Below the pieces are notes generated by a model. That model was given only the letters and a program-made list of their open reading frames with translations, was not told the DNA's origin and did not search any database. DNA of 64,000 nucleotides from Aromatoleum toluolicum. Its GTDB lineage: Bacteria; Pseudomonadota; Gammaproteobacteria; Burkholderiales; Rhodocyclaceae. A program made the position numbers and the translations under genes. Positions 41,780 through 52,978 of this stretch are shown one piece after another. How positions within the stretch are numbered: the stretch's first letter is position 1; every line of letters begins with the position of its first letter. The stretch is taken from contig NZ_WTVS01000020.1 of the NCBI RefSeq assembly GCF_012911005.2, positions 25,212-89,211 on the forward strand, written 5' to 3'.

Positions 41780-42121
41780 ATGCGCGCATATCGCTGGGTG
41801 ATGCACGGCAGCGGACAGGCGATGACGAAGGTGGCGATGGACACCGGCGGAGCCGCTGCCGCGCCCAGAGGATGCCCGGCAACCATATCCATGGCGGCTT
41901 CGCGACGCATGTGCGGGTGCCGGCCGCGGGGCTGTGTGCGGTGGACGAGGACGGGCTGCCCGCCCGAGTTGTATCCGGGGGCGCTGGATCTGGTCCTGTC
42001 CGGCAAAATCAGGGTCGCCGACTTCATCGAACGGCGCCCGCTGGATACCATCAACGAGACTTTCGCCAAGGAGCGCGACCACGGCCTGACGCGCCGGGTC
42101 GAGCTCACGCCGGCGGGGTGA
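41780..42121 (+). pseudogene. Remnant of a zinc-type alcohol dehydrogenase resembling 6-hydroxycyclohex-1-ene-carbonyl-CoA dehydrogenase (had)
   Basis: Three pieces of one family are strung together in 340 bp instead of about 1.1 kb. An N-terminal piece ([15 protein letters not shown], frame of 41780) is followed by a middle piece in another frame ([20 protein letters not shown], from 41872). A C-terminal piece back in the first frame follows ([20 protein letters not shown] ... LTRRVELTP). The zinc-binding part and the whole NAD-binding Rossmann fold are deleted. The pieces best fit Had of the anaerobic benzoyl-CoA pathway or a close relative. The gene is dead. Confidence 0.72.
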
Positions 42122-42204
42122 GCGGGAAGCGATCACCGGCCCGGGCATTCGCGTGATATGAATTGAAAGGACGCGCGCCCTTGAGAATCACAGCAGGGAA
42201 ACAC

Positions 42205-43467
42205 ATGACCAGCCGAACCGAAGCATCCCGCAATCCGAACGTTGTCCAACGCGATCTCGCGCAAGCTCGCGCCGATTTCCCCATACTGCGCACCCGCGTG
42301 CATGGCAAACCGTTGGCCTACCTCGACAATGCGGCGACCACCCAAAAACCCGAGGCGGTCATCGACGCCGAGGCGGATTTCTACCGCAACGCCAACGCCA
42401 ACGTGCACCGCGGCGTGCATGCCCTGAGCCAGCGAGCCACCGACGCCTACGAGGGTGCGCGCCACAAGGTCCGGTCATTCATCAATGCGGGTGCCGATGC
42501 CGAGATCATCTTCGTGCGCGGCACGACCGACGCGATCAACCTCGTCGCGCAAGGCTTTTCACTGCCGCGCCTCGTCGCCGGCGACGAAATCATTGTCAGC
42601 GCGTTGGAACACCATTCCAACATCGTGCCGTGGCAGATGGCGTGCCGGCGCGCTGGCGCCGTGCTGCGCGTGGTTCCCATCGACGATGCGGGTGAGTTCG
42701 ACCTCGACGCGTATGCGGCGCTGCTGAACGGACGCACGCGCCTCGTGGCCGTGACCCATCTGTCCAACGCGCTGGGCACGATCAACCCGGTTCGGCGCAT
42801 CATCGACCTCGCCCATGCCCACGGGGTGCCGGTGCTGCTCGACGGTGCACAGGCGGTTTCGCATCTGCCGGTCGACGTGCGCGCGCTCGACTGCGATTTC
42901 TATGCGTTCTCCGCACACAAGTTGTACGGCCCGACCGGCATCGGCGTGCTGTATGGCAAGACGGCGCACCTGCAGGCGATGACGCCGTGCCAAGGCGGCG
43001 GCGACATGATCCGTTCGGTCAGCTTCGAGACGACCGAGTACAACGAGCTTCCCTATAGGCTCGAAGCCGGCACGCCCCACATCGCGGGCGTCGTCGGACT
43101 GGGCGCCGCGCTCGACTACGTGACCTCGATCGGCATCGAACGCATCGGCGCCCACGAACGCGAACTGCTGCACTCCGCGACGCGACAGGTGACCGGCATT
43201 CCAGGGTTGCGCATCGTCGGGACCGCTGCGGAAAAGGCGGGCATCCTGTCCTTCACGCTCGCCGGCATCCATCCTCACGACATCGGCACGATGCTCGACG
43301 ATTCCGGGATCGCAATCCGCGCCGGCCACCACTGCGCAATGCCGCTGATGCAGCGCCTCGGCGTCGACGGCACCGCACGCGCATCCTTTGCGCTGTACAA
43401 CACGCACGACGATGTGGACCGGCTCGTTGCGGGCATTCGGCGGGTCTGCGCCACGCTCCGCTCATGA
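42205..43467 (+). CDS. SufS/CsdA-type cysteine desulfurase
   Basis: A 420-residue class II (SufS-like) PLP enzyme that removes sulfur from cysteine for Fe-S cluster or molybdenum-cofactor use. The start is placed at ATG 42205; an in-frame TTG at 42163 has weaker support. Seen are YLDNAATTQKP, VHRGVHALSQRATDAYEGAR, GAQAVSHLPVDV, the PLP-lysine motif FSAHKLYGPTGIG, and the catalytic cysteine in RAGHHCAMPLM. No sufBCD genes are nearby, so it may supply sulfur to the molybdenum enzymes or their Fe-S scaffold at 11.1 kb; this is inference. Confidence 0.88.
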   Translation: MTSRTEASRNPNVVQRDLAQARADFPILRTRVHGKPLAYLDNAATTQKPEAVIDAEADFYRNANANVHRGVHALSQRATDAYEGARHKVRSFINAGADAEIIFVRGTTDAINLVAQGFSLPRLVAGDEIIVSALEHHSNIVPWQMACRRAGAVLRVVPIDDAGEFDLDAYAALLNGRTRLVAVTHLSNALGTINPVRRIIDLAHAHGVPVLLDGAQAVSHLPVDVRALDCDFYAFSAHKLYGPTGIGVLYGKTAHLQAMTPCQGGGDMIRSVSFETTEYNELPYRLEAGTPHIAGVVGLGAALDYVTSIGIERIGAHERELLHSATRQVTGIPGLRIVGTAAEKAGILSFTLAGIHPHDIGTMLDDSGIAIRAGHHCAMPLMQRLGVDGTARASFALYNTHDDVDRLVAGIRRVCATLRS

Positions 43468-43740
43468 GTTCGATACAGATCGCGTCTAAACGTCATCTAC
43501 CGTAGCGGAGCATCATGATTCATCGTTGATCACCGGTCTGGTTCACCGTCAGAGCGCCTCTGCGGGCAATCTCCCGAAACGCTTCGCGGGCCTGGGATCG
43601 CGCCGCCGCTTACCGTCAAATATGCGATATGGGTGCTGACGGTAAACGAGCAATTCCCTGACAACGCCCGGCGTATACCGTCAAGAATACCGTCCGTTCG
43701 CGCCACTTCGCCTCGACGCCTTGCAGGGGCCAGAAAGCAA

Positions 43741-43762
43741 GAAACCCCAGCTTTCACCGGGG
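43741..43762 (-). terminator. Probable intrinsic terminator beyond guaA
   Basis: On the - strand CCCCGG-TGAAAG-CTGGGG (one G-T pair) followed by TTTCTTGCTTTC, about 80 bp past the guaA stop. Confidence 0.5.
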
Positions 43763-43798
43763 CTTCTGCTCGTTGACAATTCGTTCCGCATCATCAAC

Positions 43799-43824
43799 AA
43801 CTATCATCTATCTGATTGATAGTT
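43799..43824. repeat. Perfect inverted repeat behind guaA
   Basis: AACTATCA (43799-43806) and TGATAGTT (43817-43824) with 10 bp between, 20 bp past the guaA stop. AT-rich compared with its surroundings; it could form a weak hairpin or be a protein-binding site. Confidence 0.35.
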
Positions 43825-43843
43825 ATACTGTTTTCCGCGCACG

Positions 43844-45409
43844 TCACTCCCACTCGATCGTCGCGGGCGGCTTGCCGGAAATGTCATACACGACCCGGTT
43901 GATGCCGCGTACCTCGTTGATAATCCGGTTCGACACCTTGCCCAGCAGGCTGTGCGGGAGCTCGGCCCAGTGTGCGGTCATGAAGTCCTGCGTCTGCACC
44001 GCGCGCAGCGCGACGACGTACTCGTAGGTGCGGCCGTCGCCCATCACGCCGACGCTCTTCACCGGCAGGAACACCGCGAAGGCCTGGCTGGTCTTGTCAT
44101 ACCAGTCGGCCGCGCGCAGCTCGTCGATGAAGATCGCGTCCGCGCGGCGCAGCAAGTCGGCGAATTCCTTCTTCACCTCGCCTAGGATGCGCACGCCGAG
44201 GCCGGGGCCGGGGAACGGATGGCGGTACACCATGTCGTGCGGCAGGCCCAGCGCGATACCCAGTTCGCGCACTTCGTCCTTGAACAACTCGCGCAGCGGC
44301 TCGAGCAGCTTGAGATTCAGCGTATCGGGCAGTCCGCCCACGTTGTGGTGACTCTTGATCGTGTGCGCCTTGCCGGTCTTAGAGCCCGCCGACTCGATCA
44401 CGTCGGGATAGATCGTCCCCTGCGCCAGCCACTTCGCATTCGGCAGCTTCTTCGCTTCGGCCTGGAAGACCTCGACGAACTCGCGACCGATGATCTTGCG
44501 CTTCGCTTCCGGATCAGAGACACCCTTCAGATGCCCCATGAACTGCTCGGTGGCATCCACATGGATCACCTTGACGCCGAGATTGCGCGAGAAGGTCTCC
44601 ATCACCTGCTCGGCCTCGTTCAGGCGCAGCAGGCCGTTGTCGACGAACACGCAGGTCAGCTGCTCGCCGATCGCGCGATGCAGCAGCGCCGCGACCACCG
44701 AGGAGTCGACACCGCCGGACAGGCCGAGGATGACCTCCTCGTCGCCGACCTGGGCGCGCACCTTCGCGATAGCCTCGTTGACGTAATCGGGCATGTTCCA
44801 GTCATGGCCGCAACCGCAGATCTCATGCACGAAGCGGGCGATCATTTCCTTGCCCTTGATCGTGTGCGTCACCTCGGGATGGAACTGCACCGCATAGAAC
44901 CTGCGAGCCTCGTCTGCCATTGCCGCAACGGGGCAGGATTCGTTGCTCGCGATGACCTTGAAGCCCGGCGGCAGCTCGGTAACCTTGTCGCCGTGACTCA
45001 TCCATACGTCGAGCAGCCCATGGCCCTCGTCGTTCGTGCGGTCCTGGATGCCGCGGAAGAGCTCGGAATGCCCGCGCGCGCGGATCTCGGCATAACCGAA
45101 TTCGCGCTTGCCGGAGCTCTCGACCTTCCCGCCAAGCTGCTGCGCCATCGTCTGCATGCCGTAGCAGATACCGAGCACCGGCACGCCGAGTTCGAACACG
45201 GCCTGCGGGGCCTTCCACTCCAGCGCCTCGTACACCGAGTTCGGCCCGCCCGACAGGATCACGCCGGCCGGGGCGAACTCGCGCACGAACTCTTCCGACA
45301 CGTCGAAGGGGTGGAGTTCGCAATACACCTGCTGCTCGCGCACGCGACGCGCGATGAGCTGGGTAACCTGGGAACCGAAGTCGAGGATGAGGATTTTCTG
45401 ATGAGCCAT
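43844..45409 (-). CDS. guaA: GMP synthase (glutamine-hydrolysing)
   Basis: A 521-residue enzyme that converts XMP to GMP. The class I glutamine amidotransferase part has [15 protein letters not shown] with the catalytic Cys and [10 protein letters not shown] with His/Glu; the synthetase part has the PP-loop LSGGVDSSV; the C-terminal dimerisation domain ends [11 protein letters not shown]. Start at ATG 45409 ([14 protein letters not shown]). It follows guaB on the same strand, separated by a strong hairpin terminator, so it may have its own promoter or rely on read-through. Confidence 0.97.
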   Translation of the reverse strand: MAHQKILILDFGSQVTQLIARRVREQQVYCELHPFDVSEEFVREFAPAGVILSGGPNSVYEALEWKAPQAVFELGVPVLGICYGMQTMAQQLGGKVESSGKREFGYAEIRARGHSELFRGIQDRTNDEGHGLLDVWMSHGDKVTELPPGFKVIASNESCPVAAMADEARRFYAVQFHPEVTHTIKGKEMIARFVHEICGCGHDWNMPDYVNEAIAKVRAQVGDEEVILGLSGGVDSSVVAALLHRAIGEQLTCVFVDNGLLRLNEAEQVMETFSRNLGVKVIHVDATEQFMGHLKGVSDPEAKRKIIGREFVEVFQAEAKKLPNAKWLAQGTIYPDVIESAGSKTGKAHTIKSHHNVGGLPDTLNLKLLEPLRELFKDEVRELGIALGLPHDMVYRHPFPGPGLGVRILGEVKKEFADLLRRADAIFIDELRAADWYDKTSQAFAVFLPVKSVGVMGDGRTYEYVVALRAVQTQDFMTAHWAELPHSLLGKVSNRIINEVRGINRVVYDISGKPPATIEWE

Positions 45410-45440
45410 GGCAACGCTCTCGGGACGTACGAAAAAAGGA

Positions 45441-45464
45441 AAGGCGGCCCGAACGGGCCGCCTT
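45441..45464 (-). terminator. Intrinsic terminator after guaB
   Basis: On the - strand AAGGCGGCCC-GTTC-GGGCCGCCTT followed by TCCTTTTTTC. It lies in the guaB-guaA gap. Confidence 0.88.
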
Positions 45465-45480
45465 CGGTGTCGGGATCGGA

Positions 45481-47573
<2,093 letters not shown>

Positions 47574-47612
47574 GCGCCATGCCCGGATTCGTCCGGGTCA
47601 GACGCGCGGCCC

Positions 47613-47939
47613 TCATTCCTCGGCCGGACCGCCACCCTTCTTCATCACCTTGCCTTCCTCGGCACGTTTCTTCCGCACCGCCTTCGGATCGGCGATGAGC
47701 GGCCGGTAGATCTCCACCCGGTCGCGGTCGCGCAGTGCGGTATCGAGACGGGTCAGCTTGGCGAACACGCCGACCTTGTTGCGTCCATCGAGTTCGATGT
47801 CGGGATGCTTCACGAGAAGCCCGGACGCCTCGATCGCATCGCGCACCGTCGCGCCCTCGGCTACCCGGACCTTGATCAGCTCCTGCTTCGCAGGCAATGC
47901 GTAGGAGACTTCCACGTCGATGAATGCGGTCATTGTCAT
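47613..47939 (-). CDS. rnfH: RnfH family ubiquitin-like protein
   Basis: A 108-residue beta-grasp protein ([74 protein letters not shown]). It starts at ATG 47939, which overlaps the ratA stop. The ratA-rnfH pairing beside smpB is widely conserved in gamma- and betaproteobacteria; the biochemical role of RnfH is unsettled. The C-terminus is Lys/Gly rich. Confidence 0.93.
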   Translation of the reverse strand: MTMTAFIDVEVSYALPAKQELIKVRVAEGATVRDAIEASGLLVKHPDIELDGRNKVGVFAKLTRLDTALRDRDRVEIYRPLIADPKAVRKKRAEEGKVMKKGGGPAEE

Positions 47940-48373
47940 CCCTTCGGGTACACCTGCTGCGCGCGTTTGATGAACGATTCCACGAATGTGTTCGCGATGT
48001 GGCTGAACACCGGGCCGAGCGCCTTTTCGAGCAGTTTGCTCGAAAACTGGTAGTGCAGATTGAACTCGACCTTGCACGCGGTATCGCCGAGGGGCGTGAA
48101 TCGCCACAAGCCGTCGAGGTGCGTAAATGGACCTTCACGCAGCCCGATCTTCATCTGGCGCGGAAATTCCTTCACGTTCTCGGTCGTGAAATTCGCCTTG
48201 ATGCCGTGGTAGCTGATGTGCAGGGTCGCAATCGCCTTGTTTTCCGTGCGCTCCTGCACCTCCGCCCCTCCGCACCAAGGGAGGAATTGCGGATATTCTT
48301 CGCAACGGTCGACGAGCTCGAACATCTGCGCGGGAGTGAACTCGATCAGAACCTGCTTCCTGACTTCTGCCAT
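47936..48373 (-). CDS. ratA: RatA-type (START/Coq10-like) protein
   Basis: A 145-residue polyketide-cyclase/START-fold protein starting [20 protein letters not shown] with [14 protein letters not shown] and [14 protein letters not shown]. coli RatA is described as a ribosome-associating factor, while Coq10-like relatives bind ubiquinone; both have been proposed for this family. Divergent from smpB, overlapping rnfH by ATGA. Confidence 0.92.
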   Translation of the reverse strand: MAEVRKQVLIEFTPAQMFELVDRCEEYPQFLPWCGGAEVQERTENKAIATLHISYHGIKANFTTENVKEFPRQMKIGLREGPFTHLDGLWRFTPLGDTACKVEFNLHYQFSSKLLEKALGPVFSHIANTFVESFIKRAQQVYPKG

Positions 48374-48486
48374 GTGCGTGTGGGACCGGCGCTTTGCCGA
48401 CCTGCTAAAATGCGCGATTCTACCGCAACGCACCGCCAACGGCCGCTTCCCGCGGAGCCGGCGCGAGCACAGGATCCTGACACCGC

Positions 48487-48933
48487 ATGAGCATCATCGA
48501 CAACCGCAAGGCCTATCACGACTACTTCATCGAGGAGAAGTACGAAGCCGGGCTCGTGCTCGAGGGCTGGGAAGTCAAGGCGATCCGGGCTGGACGCGCG
48601 AACATCAAGGAAGCCTACGTGGTCATCCGCAATGCGGAAATCTTCATCGTCGGCATGCACATCACGGCCTTGGCCGCGGCTTCATCGCACATCACGCCGG
48701 ACCCCGTGCGCACGCGCAAGCTTCTTCTCCATGCCAGCGAGATCTCCAAGCTGATCGGCAAGGTCGAACGCGCCGGCTACGCGCTCGTGCCGCTCGACCT
48801 TCACTATACGAAGGGGCGCATCAAGGCGCTGATCGGCCTTGCGAAAGGCAAGAAGCAGTACGACAAGCGCGAGGACGCGAAGGAGCGCGACTGGGAACGC
48901 GACAAGGCGCGCCTGATGAAGACCAGGGTCTGA
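48487..48933 (+). CDS. smpB: SmpB, tmRNA-binding protein of trans-translation
   Basis: A 148-residue SmpB. The beginning ([36 protein letters not shown]) matches the family in its conserved parts, and the basic C-terminal tail ([19 protein letters not shown]) is present. With tmRNA it rescues stalled ribosomes. No tmRNA gene is seen in the window. The stop is 1 bp from the convergent selO stop. Confidence 0.96.
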   Translation: MSIIDNRKAYHDYFIEEKYEAGLVLEGWEVKAIRAGRANIKEAYVVIRNAEIFIVGMHITALAAASSHITPDPVRTRKLLLHASEISKLIGKVERAGYALVPLDLHYTKGRIKALIGLAKGKKQYDKREDAKERDWERDKARLMKTRV

Positions 48934-48934
48934 G

Positions 48935-50494
48935 CTACGAGCTGCACGACAGCATCGAGCACCCTGCGCGATTGCGCGCCCAGTCCGGGCGGCGCGCCGC
49001 GAAACGTTCGCGGCCGGGCTGCTCGTCGTATGGACGGCGCATCACGTCCAGCAGTTCGAAGACAAGCGAATCGTCGCCCTGCTCCGCCGCGTCGATCGCC
49101 TCCTGCGCGAGGTAGTTGCGCAGGACGAAGCGCGGATTGACCGCGTTCATGCGTGCCCGCCGCCGATCCGCGGGCAATCCTTCCGCGCGAACCCGCGCGG
49201 CGTAGCGCCCCAGCCACTCCGCGAATGCCGCCTCGTGCTCGCGAAACTTGTCCTCCGCGTAGAACGCTTCGCGCAGCGGCGCGAGGCTCGGCGACTCCAC
49301 GTCGACACGGGCGAGTTCGCGGAACAGGATCGTCATATCGACTTCCGCCCCGGTCATGAGCTCGTGCAGGGTTTCGACGAGGCCATCGTCCTCCTCGCGC
49401 AGCTCCTCGAGGCCGAGCTTTGCGGCAAGCATGCCGCGACTTTCAGCTTCGTACACGGCCGCGTAGCGTGACAGGCCGTCCTGCAATGGTTCGACGGCAC
49501 CGAAGGCGGGAAACAGCGCGTTTGCCAGCTGGAGCAGGTTCCACTGTGCGATTTGCGGCTGGTTGCCGAATCGATAGCGGCGACCCTGCGCGTCGGTTGT
49601 GTTCGGCGTCCATCCGGGATCGAAGTTGTCGATCCAGCCGTAGGGACCATAGTCGATCGTCAGTCCGAGGATCGACATGTTGTCGGTGTTCATCACACCA
49701 TGCACAAACCCCACGCGCATCCAGTGGGCGACGAGCCGTGCCGTGCGTTCGCACACGGCATGGAACCAATCGACCCGCCGCGTCGCCGTGTCGCCGCCCG
49801 TCTCGGGAAAATCGCGCGCGATCGTGAAGTCGATCAGCCGTTCCAGGACGTCCTGGTCGCCGCGTGCGGTGAAGATCTCGAAGTTGCCGAAACGGATGAA
49901 CGACGGGGCCACGCGGCACACGACCGCACCCGGTTCGGCCTGTGGCCGCCCGTCGTAGAACATGTCGCGGACGACCTCCTCGCCCGTGGCGACGATGCTC
50001 AGGGCACGGGTGGTCGGGATGCCCAGGTGATGCATGGCCTCGCTGCACAGGAACTCGCGGATCGACGAACGCAGCACCGCGCGGCCGTCCGCCCGGCGCG
50101 AGTAAGGCGTCGGTCCGGCTCCCTTCAGCTGGAGCTCCCATCGCTCGCCGCGCGGGTTGACGGTTTCGGCGAGCGTGATCGCCCGTCCGTCACCAAGCTG
50201 CCCCGCCCAGTTGCCGAACTGGTGGCCACCGTAGCATGCGGCATAGGGTTCCATCCCCGGCAACAGCATGTTGCCGCCGAAGACCTGTGCGAACTCCGGC
50301 GAGCGGACGTCGGCCTCGTCGAAGCCGACCAGCCGTGCGACCTCGGGCGACCAGGCGAGCAGGCGGGGAGCCGCGACCGGGGTCGGCATCACGCGCGAGT
50401 AGCAGGCGCCATGCACCTGGCGGATATGCGGAGACGCTTCCGGGTCGCCCGGCAGTTCACGCACGAAGCGGTTATCGAAATCAAGGGTTTTCAT
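48935..50494 (-). CDS. selO: SelO / YdiU pseudokinase-fold protein AMPylase
   Basis: A 519-residue SelO protein. Conserved segments include [71 protein letters not shown] and the C-terminal SCSS. SelO transfers AMP to proteins and takes part in redox homeostasis. Bacterial forms carry Cys where many eukaryotic forms have selenocysteine near the C-terminus, as here. It follows the peptide transporter genes on the same strand after an 80-bp gap. Confidence 0.94.
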   Translation of the reverse strand: MKTLDFDNRFVRELPGDPEASPHIRQVHGACYSRVMPTPVAAPRLLAWSPEVARLVGFDEADVRSPEFAQVFGGNMLLPGMEPYAACYGGHQFGNWAGQLGDGRAITLAETVNPRGERWELQLKGAGPTPYSRRADGRAVLRSSIREFLCSEAMHHLGIPTTRALSIVATGEEVVRDMFYDGRPQAEPGAVVCRVAPSFIRFGNFEIFTARGDQDVLERLIDFTIARDFPETGGDTATRRVDWFHAVCERTARLVAHWMRVGFVHGVMNTDNMSILGLTIDYGPYGWIDNFDPGWTPNTTDAQGRRYRFGNQPQIAQWNLLQLANALFPAFGAVEPLQDGLSRYAAVYEAESRGMLAAKLGLEELREEDDGLVETLHELMTGAEVDMTILFRELARVDVESPSLAPLREAFYAEDKFREHEAAFAEWLGRYAARVRAEGLPADRRRARMNAVNPRFVLRNYLAQEAIDAAEQGDDSLVFELLDVMRRPYDEQPGRERFAARRPDWARNRAGCSMLSCSS

Positions 50495-50575
50495 TATGGG
50501 CGATGCCTGGGGTTGGGGGCTGCCCGTATGAGACGACAGCGGCCGTGCTTGGTTCGCTGACGCCGTCAGTTGCGC

Positions 50576-51997
50576 TCAGGAGCGGCGCGGATCGAATGCG
50601 TCGCGCACGACGTCGGCGAACAGGTTCGCCGACAGCACGAGCACGAACATGAAGGCGAAGGCGGCCATCAGCGACCACCACACCATGGGCTCGCGCGCGA
50701 GCTCCGCCCGCGCCATGTTGATCATCGTGCCAAAACTGATCGTGGTGGGGTCGACACCGATCCCGACATAGGACAGCACCGCTTCGGCGAGCACGAGACC
50801 GGAAAAATCCATGACCAGCGCGATCAGCACGATGTGCATTACGTTGGGCAACACGTGACGACGCAGGATGGCCGAGGTGCCTACGCCGAACGCGCGCGCC
50901 GCCTGCACGTATTCCAGTTCGCGCAGCTTCAGCGTCTCGCCACGCAGCAGCCGGCACAGCCCGGTCCAGCTCGTGATGCCGAGGATCAGGCACAAGGCCA
51001 GCAGCCGTGCGTCGGCGCGCTCGGCAGCGGTCGAGAACCACTGCGGATGGGTGTCGATCACCACCTGCATCATCAGCACCGCGGCGGCGATCAGCAGCAC
51101 ACCGGGAATGGCATTGAGAACCGTATAGACGTACTGGATCACGTCGTCGACCCAGCCTCCGAGATACCCCGCCATGATGCCAAGCGCGACCGCGAACGGC
51201 AGCATCACGAGCGTCGTCAGCGTCCCGATGATCAGGGCGGTGCGCACACTCTTGAGCGACAGGTAAAACACGTCCTGCCCGACCTTGTCGGTGCCGAAGA
51301 CGTGGTAGTGCGGCGCGAGCTTGATCGCCAGAATCGTCACCACCAGCACGCAGGCAAACGTGACGAGCGCAGCCCGCCACGCCAGATGCGTCTCGCCCCG
51401 CCACAGGGCGCGAGCGGCCTCCAGCATCCCGCTCCCGCGCCTGCGCCTGCGCGCCAGAATGACGACGAGGATTGCCACCACTGCGAGCCAGGCCTCCATC
51501 GCGCCGGCAACGCCGGTCGCGATGCGTCTTGCGACGTCGGCATCGCGCTCGCCGGTCGCTTCACCCAGATGAGATCCGCCCCACGCAAGCCGCGGATAGA
51601 TGCGCGCCTGCCCTCCCCCGGGCAGTTCGACGGTCTCGCGCGCATACAGCTCCGTCGCGAAGGGGGCCGAATACGTTTTCTCGACGCGCGTACGCAAGGG
51701 AGCGAGGAGGACATCCAGTGCGCTCAGCACCTCGGACGAGTAGGCAGCCGGCGCATTCTCCGCCGCGCCATTGGCAACCGGCAGCTGCGGACGGAAATGG
51801 AAGCTGTCGATGATGCCGACGGCGAGAAAAGCGAGCAGGATCACCGCCGAAGCCATGCCGCTGGGACGGCTCCCCACCCGGCGCCAGGCGGCGCGCAGCG
51901 GGGCCTCGCGGCGGACATGGACGATCGTTGCAGCCCCGATCGCGAGCAGCAGGAAGAACAGGACATCGGTCCACAGCAGAACGGGCAGGAATCCCAT
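50576..51997 (-). CDS. ABC transporter permease, YejE type
   Basis: A 473-residue permease of the oligopeptide class. There is an N-terminal hydrophobic segment, a long soluble insertion (about 70-170), and then the permease core with the EAA loop (QAARAFGVGTSAILRRHVLPN). The HVFGTDKVGQDVFYLSLKSVRTALIIG segment, in its conserved parts, is typical of DppC/YejE. It lies 3 bp from the second permease gene. Together they move peptides or peptide-like compounds into the cell. No ATPase gene follows. Confidence 0.87.
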   Translation of the reverse strand: MGFLPVLLWTDVLFFLLLAIGAATIVHVRREAPLRAAWRRVGSRPSGMASAVILLAFLAVGIIDSFHFRPQLPVANGAAENAPAAYSSEVLSALDVLLAPLRTRVEKTYSAPFATELYARETVELPGGGQARIYPRLAWGGSHLGEATGERDADVARRIATGVAGAMEAWLAVVAILVVILARRRRRGSGMLEAARALWRGETHLAWRAALVTFACVLVVTILAIKLAPHYHVFGTDKVGQDVFYLSLKSVRTALIIGTLTTLVMLPFAVALGIMAGYLGGWVDDVIQYVYTVLNAIPGVLLIAAAVLMMQVVIDTHPQWFSTAAERADARLLALCLILGITSWTGLCRLLRGETLKLRELEYVQAARAFGVGTSAILRRHVLPNVMHIVLIALVMDFSGLVLAEAVLSYVGIGVDPTTISFGTMINMARAELAREPMVWWSLMAAFAFMFVLVLSANLFADVVRDAFDPRRS

Positions 51998-52000
51998 CGC

Positions 52001-52978
52001 CTACTCCAGCCTCACGCGCGGATCGACCAGCGTATAGGAAATGTCGGTCAGGATCAGGCCGACGATATACAGCACCGAACCAATGAACACCATCGCCCGC
52101 ACGACGGCGAAGTCCTGTGCGTTGATGGCGTCGATCGTGTAGCTGCCCAGGCCCGGGATGCCGAAGAACGACTCGACCAGCAGGCTGCCCATGAATAGCA
52201 GCGGAATGACCACGACGACACCCGTGAGGATCGGGATCATCGCGTTCTTCAGCACGTGCCGGAACAGCACGACGCGCTCGGAGAGCCCCTTCGCACGTGC
52301 AGTCCGTACGTAATCGCGCGAAATCTCCTCGAGGAAGATCGTCCGGTACCAGCGCGCATTGGAACCCACCCCGGCGATCACGCTGATCGCCACCGGCAGC
52401 ACGAGGAAGCGCGCGGCGTCGAGACCCGGCGCGTAGCCGGAGATCGGCACTAGCGCCCACAGCTTGGAGACCAGCCACTGCCCGCCGATGATGTAGAAGA
52501 GGCTCGAGATCGACATCATCGCCACGCACAGCACGACGCCCCAGAAATCCAGGTAGCTCGCCCGGAAGAACACCAGGATCAGCGCGAACGTGACGGATGT
52601 GAACAGGCCCAGGATGAAAGTCGGCAACGCCAGGGCAAGCGAGGGCCCCATCCGGTCGCGCATCTCCTGCGCGATGTCGCGTCCGTCATCGGCACGCCCG
52701 AAATCGAACGTGAACATCCGCAGGGACTTCTGGAAGAAGATCGTCTCCGTGACCTGCCCACTCCCCTGCGCCGCGGCATTGAAGAAGAGCGGCCGGTCGT
52801 AGCCGCGTTCGACCTTCCAGCGCTCGATCGCTTCCGGCGTCACGCGCTTCACGCCAAGCTGCATGCGCGCCATGTCGTCGGGCGAATTGACGACGAAGAA
52901 CAGCGCGAAGGTCACGAGATTGACGCCGATCAGGATGGGCAGCGCATACAGCAACCGGCGCAGCACGTAGGCGAACAT
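52001..52978 (-). CDS. ABC transporter permease, YejB type
   Basis: A 325-residue permease starting MFAYVLRRLLYALPILIGVN, typical of DppB/YejB. The EAA motif is YVRTARAKGLSERVVLFRHVLKN, and the MGSLLVESFFGIPGLG segment is conserved. The start shares a base with the stop of the binding-protein gene (TGATG), chosen because it places the first membrane segment at the N-terminus. Operon order: binding protein, YejB-type, YejE-type. Confidence 0.9.
   Translation of the reverse strand: MFAYVLRRLLYALPILIGVNLVTFALFFVVNSPDDMARMQLGVKRVTPEAIERWKVERGYDRPLFFNAAAQGSGQVTETIFFQKSLRMFTFDFGRADDGRDIAQEMRDRMGPSLALALPTFILGLFTSVTFALILVFFRASYLDFWGVVLCVAMMSISSLFYIIGGQWLVSKLWALVPISGYAPGLDAARFLVLPVAISVIAGVGSNARWYRTIFLEEISRDYVRTARAKGLSERVVLFRHVLKNAMIPILTGVVVVIPLLFMGSLLVESFFGIPGLGSYTIDAINAQDFAVVRAMVFIGSVLYIVGLILTDISYTLVDPRVRLE

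Larger units (their letters stand above)
43468..43843. other. Intergenic region with clustered ACCGTCA heptamers
   Basis: About 375 bp between the cysteine desulfurase and guaA, convergent. ACCGTCA occurs at 43545, 43612 and 43677, inverted at 43637, and once with a mismatch at 43689. There is no credible gene. The 3' end of guaA is a known insertion site for genomic islands, but no duplicated guaA end or integrase is present here. Confidence 0.4.

Noticed and set aside
43530..43757. Possible 75-codon gene on the - strand behind guaA
   Set aside because: No ribosome-binding site, no motif, and composition like non-coding DNA; it overlaps a terminator hairpin and the ACCGTCA repeats.
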